Positions 24,169 through 31,177 of a stretch of DNA of 52,823 nucleotides are shown in pieces. The DNA comes from Paenibacillus marchantiophytorum (lineage in GTDB: Bacteria; Bacillota; Bacilli; Paenibacillales; NBRC-103111). A model generated the notes under the pieces. The model did not search any database. It worked only from the letters and a program-made list of their open reading frames with translations, and had not been told where the DNA came from. A program made the position numbers and the translations under genes. Within the stretch, counting starts at the first letter, position 1; the number at the start of each line of letters is the position of its first letter. The DNA is taken from the NCBI RefSeq assembly GCF_014640555.1, contig NZ_BMHE01000050.1, positions 1 to 52,823 on the forward strand. Direction: 5' to 3'.

Positions 24169-24240
24169 TATGTCAACATGTTGTGCTTACCTTGTGACTT
24201 TATATTAATCTAACCACGTCAATATGTCAACATGTTGTGC
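24169..24240 (-). promoter_or_regulatory. Operator/promoter of the divergent switch
   Basis: An 18-bp direct repeat at 24169-24186 and 24223-24240 contains the inner palindrome caacatgttg. On the minus strand each copy carries TTGACA. The copy at 24225-24230 is followed after 17 bases by TAATAT (24202-24207), a good leftward promoter. A repressor on these repeats would block it. Confidence 0.72.
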
Positions 24241-24260
24241 AAGAAATTTGGAGGTTTTTT

Positions 24261-24476
24261 ATGTCTGTTCGTTGTAGACTTGGAGATATTATGAAACAAC
24301 GCGGTCTTTCCAATAAAGAAGTTGTAGAATTAACGCAAATAAGCCGCAATACAATCACGTCCCTTGCTGCGAATGCAACAAAACGTATCGACTACGATAC
24401 AATGAATGGTTTGTGTAACGGGCTTAAAATAACACCTAGTGATCTGTTTGAATACACACCAGATTCTGAAAAGTAA
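24261..24476 (+). CDS. XRE-family repressor (HTH_26-like)
   Basis: A 71-residue protein that is almost entirely a helix-turn-helix (LGDIMKQRGLSNKEVVELTQISRNTITSL at about 7-35), the compact Cro/CI type. GGAGG precedes the ATG at 24261; an earlier in-frame start lacks a site. It is divergent from the early-type run across two direct repeats, its likely operators, and is followed 17 bases later by the Abi-alpha gene. Confidence 0.82.
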   Translation: MSVRCRLGDIMKQRGLSNKEVVELTQISRNTITSLAANATKRIDYDTMNGLCNGLKITPSDLFEYTPDSEK

Positions 24477-24493
24477 AAAAGGGGGACAACAAT

Positions 24494-25339
24494 TTGTTGG
24501 AAAATGAATCATTAAAACTACTTTTAGATAAAGCGCCCGATTTAAATGAGATTTATAAAGACCTAGCACAACCCGCTATTAGAAAACTCTCAATAGCTTT
24601 AGAAACAACCATTGAGTTATGTAATACAACACTTCTGCCAATCAGGTTATTGAACGCTAAAGCAAACACTATTTATCAAAAAAATATTAAAAAGTTATCG
24701 AATGAATTAGAAAAAATTCAACTGGAAGACGTTACAACCATCCCCCCCGAACTTGGTGTACCTATCCTCGAAAAACTATCTTACACAACCAATGAAGAGA
24801 TCAGTAACTTATTCATTCAACTTTTAACAAAATCATCATCTACTAAGACTATACATATGGCGCATCCAAGTTATATTAAAATTATTGAAAGTATTTCTTC
24901 CGATGAAGCAATATTACTTTCCTTTTTGTCCAGAAGGAAGACAGCTATTCCCGTCCTTCGCCACAAGTTGTTTAGTAAAGAAATAATCAATGGCTATGAG
25001 ACGTTTAGCTATATTTCAATTCATACAAGCATGTTAGAGTTCACAAATGAAATAAACCTTTTATTTATTAATAACTTTGCGGTTTATATTGATAATCTCA
25101 TTGGACTCGGGCTTTTAGAAGTGAATTATACTAACTTCTTACCTCCTGAAAGTCAATATGATGAAATTGATCAAAAATATCGAGATTCTCGCTCCACTGA
25201 TGTCACTAAGATATTTAATAATGATATACATAGTAGAATCGAGTTTGATAGAGGATATGTGTCACTAACTCAATTCGGAATAGCATTTATTAAGGCTTGT
25301 ATTAATTCAAATCAATCCGATTTAGTAATAAACGTATGA
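24494..25339 (+). CDS. Abi-alpha-like protein (DUF4393)
   Basis: A 281-residue protein. The middle part, with TTIPPELGVPILEKLSYTTNEEISNLFIQLL and later AHPSYIKIIESISSDEAILL, matches the DUF4393 pattern known as abortive-infection alpha. Relatives are linked to abortive phage defence; the mechanism is not settled. TTG start after GGGGG. It is AT-rich, unlike the late operon, and sits behind the XRE repressor, so it is probably expressed in the quiescent integrated state. Confidence 0.75.
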   Translation: MLENESLKLLLDKAPDLNEIYKDLAQPAIRKLSIALETTIELCNTTLLPIRLLNAKANTIYQKNIKKLSNELEKIQLEDVTTIPPELGVPILEKLSYTTNEEISNLFIQLLTKSSSTKTIHMAHPSYIKIIESISSDEAILLSFLSRRKTAIPVLRHKLFSKEIINGYETFSYISIHTSMLEFTNEINLLFINNFAVYIDNLIGLGLLEVNYTNFLPPESQYDEIDQKYRDSRSTDVTKIFNNDIHSRIEFDRGYVSLTQFGIAFIKACINSNQSDLVINV

Positions 25340-25387
25340 TGTGAACCAATTATTCCGAATGAAGGTAATAATTTCTATAAAAACGTC

Positions 25388-25436
25388 AAAAAACGTCAAG
25401 TACAGCGGAATCTTTTCCGTATGCTTGACGTTTTTT
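25388..25436. terminator. Bidirectional terminator before hicAB
   Basis: Thirteen-pair perfect stem (aaaaaacgtcaag and complement) with A- and T-runs on both sides, after the Abi-alpha gene. Confidence 0.85.
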
Positions 25437-25437
25437 G

Positions 25438-25492
25438 TACGTATTTTAATACGTATTTTTATGTTTACACGTACATTAATACGTGTTATAAT
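25438..25492 (+). promoter_or_regulatory. hicAB promoter with two inverted-repeat operators
   Basis: TTTACA (25464-25469), a 17-base spacer and TATAAT (25487-25492). One inverted repeat, tacgtatt-tt-aatacgta, lies at 25438-25455. A second, acacgta-6-tacgtgt, lies at 25467-25486 between the -35 and -10. HicB-type antitoxins usually bind such sites for autoregulation. Confidence 0.8.
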
Positions 25493-25518
25493 TAGAATAT
25501 AGAAAAGGAGTTGACGCG

Positions 25519-25704
25519 ATGGCGAGTAGCAGAGAATTAATCGCAGTGATCGAACGCGATGGATGGATCGAAGTAAATCAAGTCGGAAGTCATAAGCAAT
25601 ATAAGCATCCGACAAAAAAGGGACGTGTCACAATCCCCCATCCGAACAAAGACTTACCGATCAAAACTGTACATAGTATCCTAAAGCAGGCGGGGCTTCG
25701 ATAG
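25519..25704 (+). CDS. hicA: HicA-family mRNA interferase toxin
   Basis: A 61-residue double-stranded-RNA-binding-fold toxin that cuts mRNA. The pattern MASSRELIAVIERDGWIEVNQVGSHKQYKHP..GRVTIPHPNKDLP contains the catalytic His in GSHKQY. AAAGGAG precedes the ATG. It is followed by the antitoxin hicB 79 bases downstream. Confidence 0.92.
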   Translation: MASSRELIAVIERDGWIEVNQVGSHKQYKHPTKKGRVTIPHPNKDLPIKTVHSILKQAGLR

Positions 25705-25783
25705 CCCCCAATGCTTGGAATTACATAAATAGTGAATTCATGTATTCTGTTTTGGAATTCAAAACACAAAGGAGAACAATCGT

Positions 25784-26194
25784 ATGAAAAAAGACCGTTA
25801 CGTATACCCCGCGGTATTCGATTACGCAGAAGATGGGATTAGCGTTGAATTTCCGGACTTACCGGGCGCTATAACATGCGGCGACACGGATGAAGAAGCG
25901 CTACGTATGGCTCGTGAATGTATGGCGCTGCATATCTACGGCATGGAACGCGATGGAGACGATATTCCTGAACCTACACCGGCTAAAACGCTAAGTAAAG
26001 AACCGCAGCAGGTAGTCGTGCTCGTTGACGTATGGATGCCGCCATTCCGCGATGAGATGGCGAATAAAGCCGTCAAGAAAACGCTGACCATACCGAAATG
26101 GCTCGATGATATCGCTGCCGAAAATAACGTTAACTATTCGCATATTCTACAGGACGCGCTTAAAACGTATCTAGGCGTAAATAAACGACCATAA
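25784..26194 (+). CDS. hicB: HicB-family antitoxin
   Basis: A 136-residue antitoxin. The N-terminal HicB fold (YPAVFDYAEDGISVEFPDLPGAITCGDTDEEAL) neutralises HicA. The C-terminal ribbon-helix-helix part (KKTLTIPKWLDDIAAENNVNYSHILQDALKTYL, about 100-131) should bind the two operators upstream of hicA. AAAGGAG precedes the ATG. This toxin-antitoxin pair probably stabilises the element or serves phage defence. Confidence 0.92.
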   Translation: MKKDRYVYPAVFDYAEDGISVEFPDLPGAITCGDTDEEALRMARECMALHIYGMERDGDDIPEPTPAKTLSKEPQQVVVLVDVWMPPFRDEMANKAVKKTLTIPKWLDDIAAENNVNYSHILQDALKTYLGVNKRP

Positions 26195-26202
26195 ACGCAA
26201 TA

Positions 26203-26238
26203 AAAAAACGGTAGCTGATCGCCAGCCGCCGTTTTTTT
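26203..26238. terminator. Bidirectional terminator after hicB
   Basis: Stem (aaaaaacgg..gctg with cagc..ccgtttttt) serving hicB and, on the other strand, the convergent membrane-protein gene. Confidence 0.85.
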
Positions 26239-26565
26239 TTATTTACCGCTGAAACTCCGCTTGATCTCCGCTAGGTCCTCTCGCTGCTTATCCGTTCTTC
26301 TAAGGCTGTTCCCGCGACAGATCGGACATTCCTTCCGCTGCAAAAATATGAAATAAATTAAATACACACCGGAAAGAATCGCTCCAATCACCGTCATAAA
26401 AATTAGTAATACGATAAGTACCGCTATGATGATTAAAGACGGTATCTTAACGGGCTTAACCGGTCGATCGCAATGAATACAGTGACGCATATTACCATCA
26501 GTCCATAGACCGGGTATGCGCGCTGGCTTCTCATTAAAGCGGTCCTCAAACTTTTTATCCGTCAT
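26239..26565 (-). CDS. Small membrane protein with two CxxC motifs
   Basis: A 108-residue protein. CIHC (about residue 28) and CPIC (about 81) flank one or two membrane segments (about 40-75), as in zinc-ribbon membrane proteins. The ATG at 26565 follows AAAGGG; an upstream ATG at 26604 has no ribosome site. Convergent with hicB. Function unknown. Confidence 0.58.
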   Translation of the reverse strand: MTDKKFEDRFNEKPARIPGLWTDGNMRHCIHCDRPVKPVKIPSLIIIAVLIVLLIFMTVIGAILSGVYLIYFIFLQRKECPICRGNSLRRTDKQREDLAEIKRSFSGK

Positions 26566-26963
26566 GAAATAGCGTCGCCCTTTCTCGTTCCCGTAATTAT
26601 CCATTCAATACGCAATATATTCGCGGTCGTTTCTACGTAATCCTGCCGCCAAATTATCGCGATTAGGCATAAGATGAATGCAACTAAAGGATGCGAGACT
26701 TAGCGCCTTATCTCACGCGTAAATGTGCTGAAATCACATTAATAATCCTCACTGCATGCCAAGTATTAATGCTCGTTTGAGTAACTTTTAAAATATTAAT
26801 AATCTAAGTTGATGATTGCGTATGCTTGAAATATAATTACATTAGCAAAGTGGTAAAAGGTAGAAATAACATGACCATACTACCCCGTCCTCACTTACAG
26901 GAATTTTATGCTATAATATGTCTAGCAAAGTGATAGGGTATGAGAGGAGGTCCAACTCGACTC
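26566..26963. other. Non-coding stretch before the type I toxin
   Basis: No gene seen. An extended -10 promoter TGcTATAAT (26909-26917) faces right toward the toxin. A TAGCAAAGTGRTA motif occurs twice (about 26843 and 26922). Confidence 0.5.
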
Positions 26964-27071
26964 TTGACTACGTTCCAGTTGCTAACAATCATGATATCAT
27001 TTGGTGCACTTATTGTAACTTCTTTTGGCGTAATTATTGCTTTATTTAACGTTGTACAAAACAAAAAATAG
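26964..27071 (+). CDS. Holin-like type I toxin (TxpA/BsrG-like)
   Basis: A 35-residue hydrophobic peptide, MTTFQLLTIMISFGALIVTS.., with one membrane helix and a basic tail (NKK). This is the pattern of the putative holin-like toxins controlled by antisense RNA in Bacillus phages. Translation from TTG at 26964 uses GAGGAGG, with a rather long 13-base spacing; an in-frame ATG at 26940 is the alternative. An antisense RNA would be expected to overlap its 3' end; I cannot place its promoter. Confidence 0.72.
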   Translation: MTTFQLLTIMISFGALIVTSFGVIIALFNVVQNKK

Positions 27072-27133
27072 CCCAAACCTCTGGCCGAGATAAGAAGCTA
27101 CTTTTTAACAACCGAAATCACTTTGCTGCAACG

Positions 27134-27160
27134 AACCGAGGTCTGCGAAACCTCGGTTTT
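27134..27160. terminator. Terminator after the toxin gene
   Basis: Nine-pair stem (aaccgaggt with acctcggtt) followed by TT on the plus strand and flanked by AA for the minus strand. It could end both the toxin mRNA and the convergent integrase mRNA or antisense RNA. Confidence 0.7.
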
Positions 27161-27261
27161 GTTGTGTATAGTTTTATTTTACTTTTATAACACACAAAAG
27201 TAAATATTATTATTGACTTTAATGTGTCACACATGCATTCCTGTCGAACTTTGTCGATTTG

Positions 27262-28311
27262 CTATCCGCGTTTTAACACCTTCGCTAGAGGACTGAACCG
27301 CTTATGTTGTTCCGCTAGGTCCTCTCCGCTAACCTGTACATATTTACGCGTTGTTGCAATATCTGCATGGCCCATCATCTTCATTAAGCTAAAAACATCC
27401 ATCCCATTGATAGCCGCCATCGTTGCAAAATTGTGACGCAGCACATGCGGTGATACCCTCTTCCCTATTTTTGCTTTCTCCGCGTAGTTTACAAACGACT
27501 TCTGCAACGTCTTCTCACTCAACTGCTCTCCATAATTCGTGTTAAATACGTATCGACTCTCGAAATGTTCCTCAGACTCCGCAATCAGTTGTCGTAACAA
27601 ACGTATCGTCTCGATTGATAGAGGCAAAACGCGGGATTTGCGGTTCTTATTTTTTACGGCTGGTAAAATAATCTGCTTTTTAACGAAGTCGATCTCCGTC
27701 TTCTCTAACGAGCATATCTCATTCAATCTCATGCCAGAATCTAATATTAAAATAAGCGCGCAATAATCTCTCCACTGAGCGTACGATTTCTGATCAGGGG
27801 CTCGTAATAACCGTTTTAGCTCATCCTCTGTCAGTGGTTCAACCGTATCGACGTCCTGACGCATCAGAGACAGGTTTAAAGCCGGATTTCGGTCGATTAC
27901 CTCCTCTGAATAGAGAACGTTAAAGAACGTCCTTAGAACGCGAATACGGACGTTTACGGAAGACGCAGCTAATCCGAGCCTATCCTTACTGAACTCCGAT
28001 TTAAACGGATGCCCCTCGTAATAACCTTTTTCGTTCGCGCACCAAAGAACGTAATCACGCATCATCGTAGCGCTAACGTCTTGAATCGATATTTCTCCGT
28101 ATTTGGCGTTAACCCATTCGATAAAATAATCCATATTCTCAATATAGCCGCGAAGAGTACGTTCCTTTAAATTATTCGCGCGTTTAATCTTCATTACGTA
28201 ATCCACCGCTTCTTGCAACGTATAACTCGGCAGATTAACGTCGGGCAGCGGCTGGCGATCGAACACCTGCCTACGCCCCTCACGTTTGTCATTACGATTA
28301 CCAATTCGCAT
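27262..28311 (-). CDS. int: Tyrosine-recombinase integrase of the element
   Basis: A 349-residue site-specific recombinase that inserts and excises the element at tRNA-Ser. It has an N-terminal SAM-like core-binding domain (about 30-150) and a catalytic domain with Arg195 (DSGMRLNEI), Lys near 222-225, HxxR at 289-292 (HVLRHNF), His315 (GHADIAT) and the nucleophile Tyr324. It lies 154 bases from the attachment site, as usual. The ribosome site is within a hairpin followed by six Ts. Confidence 0.95.
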   Translation of the reverse strand: MRIGNRNDKREGRRQVFDRQPLPDVNLPSYTLQEAVDYVMKIKRANNLKERTLRGYIENMDYFIEWVNAKYGEISIQDVSATMMRDYVLWCANEKGYYEGHPFKSEFSKDRLGLAASSVNVRIRVLRTFFNVLYSEEVIDRNPALNLSLMRQDVDTVEPLTEDELKRLLRAPDQKSYAQWRDYCALILILDSGMRLNEICSLEKTEIDFVKKQIILPAVKNKNRKSRVLPLSIETIRLLRQLIAESEEHFESRYVFNTNYGEQLSEKTLQKSFVNYAEKAKIGKRVSPHVLRHNFATMAAINGMDVFSLMKMMGHADIATTRKYVQVSGEDLAEQHKRFSPLAKVLKRG

Positions 28312-28316
28312 AAATG

Positions 28317-28351
28317 AAAAAACCTCCTACGCATAATTTACGTAGAAGGTT
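28317..28351 (-). promoter_or_regulatory. Ribosome-site-sequestering hairpin of the integrase
   Basis: Eleven-pair stem (28321-28331 with 28341-28351, one G-U), nine-base loop. On the transcript its 3' arm contains GGAGG (28323-28327) and is followed by six Us (28317-28322), then the ATG at 28311. It can hide the ribosome site and may also terminate transcription. Confidence 0.7.
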
Positions 28352-28464
28352 AACGAGTCAGTTAGGTGTAAACGGATCAGCTAGCGACTAAAACGACTTT
28401 ATCGAGCTGCTTACGTTACACATATCGTACTGAATACGTTGATACAGCGGGTTTTACTGCTAGT

Positions 28465-28524
28465 ACGGAAAGAGTGGGAGTCGAACCCACGCACGCCTCG
28501 CGACGCCTAACTGATTTCGAGTCA
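28465..28524. repeat. tRNA-proximal attachment site (attR-like)
   Basis: 60-bp exact copy of 12676-12735, inside the 3' part of tRNA-Ser, ending at the edge of the anticodon stem. Confidence 0.92.
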
Positions 28525-28553
28525 GCCCCCTTGGACCACTTGGGTACCTTTCC
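28466..28553 (-). tRNA. tRNA-Ser(CGA)
   Basis: An 88-base tRNA with a seven-pair acceptor stem (GGAAAGG with TCTTTCC, one G-U), discriminator G, and a long variable arm as expected for serine. The anticodon loop is CTCGAAA, giving CGA for the UCG codon. CCA is not encoded. The element is inserted at its 3' end and restores the full gene. Confidence 0.93.
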
Positions 28554-28621
28554 AAGAAAACGAGAACAGGACTTATTGTATCAAAAAAGTCTGTCTCTCG
28601 CAAGTGTTTTTCCTCAATCAT

Positions 28622-28837
28622 TCAGGAAGACTCTTCTTCCGCCTGCGCATTCGATCTGAGCACCTTTTTCAGCTTGCTTTCGAACTTCGTTCTAGGCACG
28701 AGAACACTATGTTTGCAGCCTACACATTTGATTCGAATATCCATGCCCATGCGAATGATTTCCATTTCATTAGTGCCACACGGATGGGGCTTTTTCATCT
28801 GCACAATATCGCCTAGCTGATACTGCTTCTTCTCCAT
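28622..28837 (-). CDS. DUF951 family protein (YyzM-like)
   Basis: A 71-residue basic protein with the DUF951 pattern: GDIVQMKKPHPCGTNEMEIIRMGMDIRIKCVGCKHSVLVPR. The Cys pairs suggest a small zinc ribbon. The family is conserved near the origin in Firmicutes next to mscS and ychF; its function is unknown. mscS lies upstream; ychF is not where expected. Confidence 0.88.
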   Translation of the reverse strand: MEKKQYQLGDIVQMKKPHPCGTNEMEIIRMGMDIRIKCVGCKHSVLVPRTKFESKLKKVLRSNAQAEEESS

Positions 28838-28863
28838 TCGCCTGTCACCCCTTTTCCAATTCG

Positions 28864-29718
28864 TTAGGAGCCTCCTAGATTTATCACTTCGATTTGGCTC
28901 ATATCTAGTTGTTTTTTGATTTCAACATTCAGAAGTCTAGTCACATTGAACTGTGTTGTTGGCTTGCACTCTGCGATAACCCGAATTTTCAAATCCGCCG
29001 ATCCGACCACCTGCACACCCAGCACTTCAGGTTCCTTAACAATATTGTCTGTAAGCGTCTGCACATGTTTGGCCGTATCTTTGAGAATTTGTGTTGCTTG
29101 ATCAATATCAAGATGATTCGGCACCGTCACATCAACAACAGCCAAAGAATTGTAGGTAGAGAAGTTGGTGACTTGCTTGATGTTCCCATTCGGAATGATA
29201 TGGACTTCACCGGTCCAACTTTTGATTCTCGTTACACGAATTCCGATTTCTTCAACCGTTCCTTTGAATTGATCAATCTGAATAACGTCTCCAACACCGA
29301 ATTGGTCTTCGAAAATAATAAAGAATCCCGTTATTACATCTTTGACCAAACTTTGCGCCCCAAAACCAATGGCCAAACCAAGAACACCAGCACCCGCAAG
29401 CAGCGGTCCTAGATTAAGGCCAACTTGACTAAGAATGAGCATAATACAAATGAAATTAATCGTATACGTAATTAAATTATGTAACAGACTTCCGATCGTA
29501 TTCGATCTTCTTCTATCAAACTTCAACGGCGATTTATCTCTCGCTATCATCATATGAGAAATCGTTTTGTTCGCAATTTGAATGCAAAATTTACCGGCTA
29601 CAAAGATTACTATAATTTTTACAATAATCCAAAATATCGAAGCTAGCATTTCCGGTTTGGTCACATGTTCCGATATCCACTGCGTTAAGCTTGTAAAATA
29701 ATTCGTGATAAAGGCCAT
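28864..29718 (-). CDS. MscS-family mechanosensitive channel
   Basis: A 284-residue membrane protein that releases solutes on osmotic downshock. Three transmembrane segments lie at about 25-45, 70-95 and 100-125. The pore-lining TM3 has LGPLLAGAGVLGLAIGFGAQSLVKD, followed by the beta domain FGVGDVIQIDQFKGTVEEIGIRVTRI and a soluble C-terminus. AAGGAGG precedes the ATG. Co-oriented with DUF951 and DUF3343, probably one operon. Confidence 0.92.
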   Translation of the reverse strand: MAFITNYFTSLTQWISEHVTKPEMLASIFWIIVKIIVIFVAGKFCIQIANKTISHMMIARDKSPLKFDRRRSNTIGSLLHNLITYTINFICIMLILSQVGLNLGPLLAGAGVLGLAIGFGAQSLVKDVITGFFIIFEDQFGVGDVIQIDQFKGTVEEIGIRVTRIKSWTGEVHIIPNGNIKQVTNFSTYNSLAVVDVTVPNHLDIDQATQILKDTAKHVQTLTDNIVKEPEVLGVQVVGSADLKIRVIAECKPTTQFNVTRLLNVEIKKQLDMSQIEVINLGGS

Positions 29719-29736
29719 AGCTAGACCTCCTTATCT

Positions 29737-29988
29737 TCATTCCATGGTAACATATTTATCTTCTTTTTTGAAATAAATGCCTCTAATTTCGACATGCTCA
29801 GAAGCAATAATCTCTTTTACTTGTGATAGATTCTCTCCTGGAAATTCAATAGAAAGCGCACATCCAGCCGTGACTTCCTTGGGCGTAGGTCTGATGTCAA
29901 TTTCAATATCTGCGTACTCTAGCAGCATCTCTGCTCTCAGTGCCTGCTGCGTCGAATCGAATGCTAATAACATCTCTGAATGTTTCAG
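29737..29988 (-). CDS. DUF3343 family protein, probable CTG start
   Basis: Small protein with the DUF3343 pattern (LLAFDSTQQALRAEMLLEYADIEIDIRPTPKEVTAGCALSIEF), a putative sulfur/selenium-related family. An ATG is at 29973, but the only good ribosome site (GGAGG, 29996-30000) is seven bases from an in-frame CTG at 29986-29988. That start gives 83 residues beginning MKHSEMLL, closer to family length. It lies 18 bases ahead of mscS. Confidence 0.8.
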   Translation of the reverse strand: MKHSEMLLAFDSTQQALRAEMLLEYADIEIDIRPTPKEVTAGCALSIEFPGENLSQVKEIIASEHVEIRGIYFKKEDKYVTME

Positions 29989-30072
29989 GGAAAATCCTCC
30001 TCACCCTACGTATAAATGTCCCTATCTATCCATATACTAGTAAAAACATGAAATAGCATTTGGAGGGATAAT

Positions 30073-30696
30073 ATGAAATTTCAATTTGGTTTGGACGGCG
30101 TTACGAACACGGATTTAGCCCCACTGAAAATCCAGCACACCGATGCCGATACCCCTTTTCTTCTCTCTAAACATTTACAAACGATCTTCAGTAAACTTCC
30201 AATCTATCAACCTATCGTTGTTATTTGTGTAGGAACAGATCGCTCAACCGGCGATTCCCTTGGACCACTGGTTGGCACTCATTTGAACCGAATTCCTTCG
30301 CTCCGTAATCTCCATCTTTTTGGCACTTTGGATGAGCCTGTCCATGCTATGAATTTATCCGAGACCGTGGCAAAAATTCAACAACAATTTCAAAATCCTT
30401 TTATTGTTGCCGTTGATGCCTGTTTGGGGCAAGTGTCCAGTGTCGGATGCATTCAAGTCGCGGATGGACCTCTGAAACCCGGTGCTGGCGTGAATAAGGA
30501 CTTACCTCCGGTCGGCAACATCCATGTAACCGGAATTGTTAACGTTGGCGGCTTCATGGAATATTTCGTCCTTCAAAATACTCGCCTTAGCTTAGTTATG
30601 AACATGGCACATATCATTGGTGATGCCCTGCACGCCGCTTTGCGTCGTACCCAAGCCTACACACCGAATGCTACGGCTGCTTTAAAGTTTGATTAA
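30073..30696 (+). CDS. yyaC: Spore protease-like protein YyaC
   Basis: A 207-residue protein of the YyaC (DUF1256) family, related in fold to the germination protease and expressed during sporulation. Signatures: VVICVGTDRSTGDSLGPLVGT, FGTLDEPVHAMNL and VDACLGQ..VGCIQVADGPLKPGAGVNK. GGAGGG precedes the ATG. Its presence marks the host as a spore former. It is convergent with, and overlaps by 26 bases, the DUF4446 gene. Confidence 0.95.
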   Translation: MKFQFGLDGVTNTDLAPLKIQHTDADTPFLLSKHLQTIFSKLPIYQPIVVICVGTDRSTGDSLGPLVGTHLNRIPSLRNLHLFGTLDEPVHAMNLSETVAKIQQQFQNPFIVAVDACLGQVSSVGCIQVADGPLKPGAGVNKDLPPVGNIHVTGIVNVGGFMEYFVLQNTRLSLVMNMAHIIGDALHAALRRTQAYTPNATAALKFD

Positions 30697-31162
30697 TAGC
30701 CTCTTTTTCTTCAGGGCTAAGCGTGTATGTGGATTGTGCTTTTTGAATCGGCTTCGCATACAAATACATTTGTTCTCGACTATGTATTCCCGTTAGAATG
30801 ACACCATCTTGATACTCATCCAGGATCGCAATTGTGAAGCTAAGATCACTCCCGCCTTCATTAAAGGCATTGTAGCGATGAATAGCTACCTTAGATTTCA
30901 TTTTCAACATAGCATTCTGAATCGTTTCAACCTTGGCTGCAGTCGCTTGCGATTCGGCCTTTTGCTCGTTTAAGCCATGCTGCATATCAATAAGGAGCTG
31001 CTCCATATTTTCGGCTTTGGACCCATTCATCATCTGCGTGTATTGTTTGCGCAAGGACGATAGTTTGACAAAAAGTACAATAATGAAAATAAACAAAACA
31101 AGAATGAGCGCAAAGCAACCTAGTACAATGAACCCGCCATCTATGCCAAACAGTTCCCCCAT
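30671..31162 (-). CDS. DUF4446 family membrane-anchored protein (YyaB-like)
   Basis: A 163-residue protein. One N-terminal transmembrane helix (about 10-33) and a coiled coil (about 35-90) precede the C-terminal domain KVAIHRYNAFNEGGSDLSFTIAILDEYQDGVILTGIHSREQMYLYAKPI, the DUF4446 signature. Function unknown. GAGGG precedes the ATG. It is 15 bases behind the cysteine-desulfurase-like gene. Confidence 0.9.
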   Translation of the reverse strand: MGELFGIDGGFIVLGCFALILVLFIFIIVLFVKLSSLRKQYTQMMNGSKAENMEQLLIDMQHGLNEQKAESQATAAKVETIQNAMLKMKSKVAIHRYNAFNEGGSDLSFTIAILDEYQDGVILTGIHSREQMYLYAKPIQKAQSTYTLSPEEKEAINQTLKQP

Positions 31163-31177
31163 GGTTTATCCCTCTTT

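Larger units (their letters stand above)
12676..28524. mobile_element. 15.8-kb integrative element in tRNA-Ser(CGA), phage-satellite-like
   Basis: Bounded by an identical 60-bp direct repeat (12676-12735 and 28465-28524) that is the 3' part of tRNA-Ser plus one base. The tyrosine integrase lies at the tRNA end and the intact tRNA is kept. Inside are a divergent XRE control region, a run of small early genes, a winged-helix initiator-like protein, a late-type operon with a tape-measure protein, and defence cargo. No capsid, portal, large terminase, relaxase or lysis gene is seen. Genes are compact and intact, arguing against a decayed prophage. Phage satellite is an inference. Confidence 0.85.

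Noticed and set aside
12676..28524. Complete prophage or conjugative element
   Set aside because: No capsid, portal, large terminase, tail tube, lysis, relaxase or type IV secretion gene is visible.
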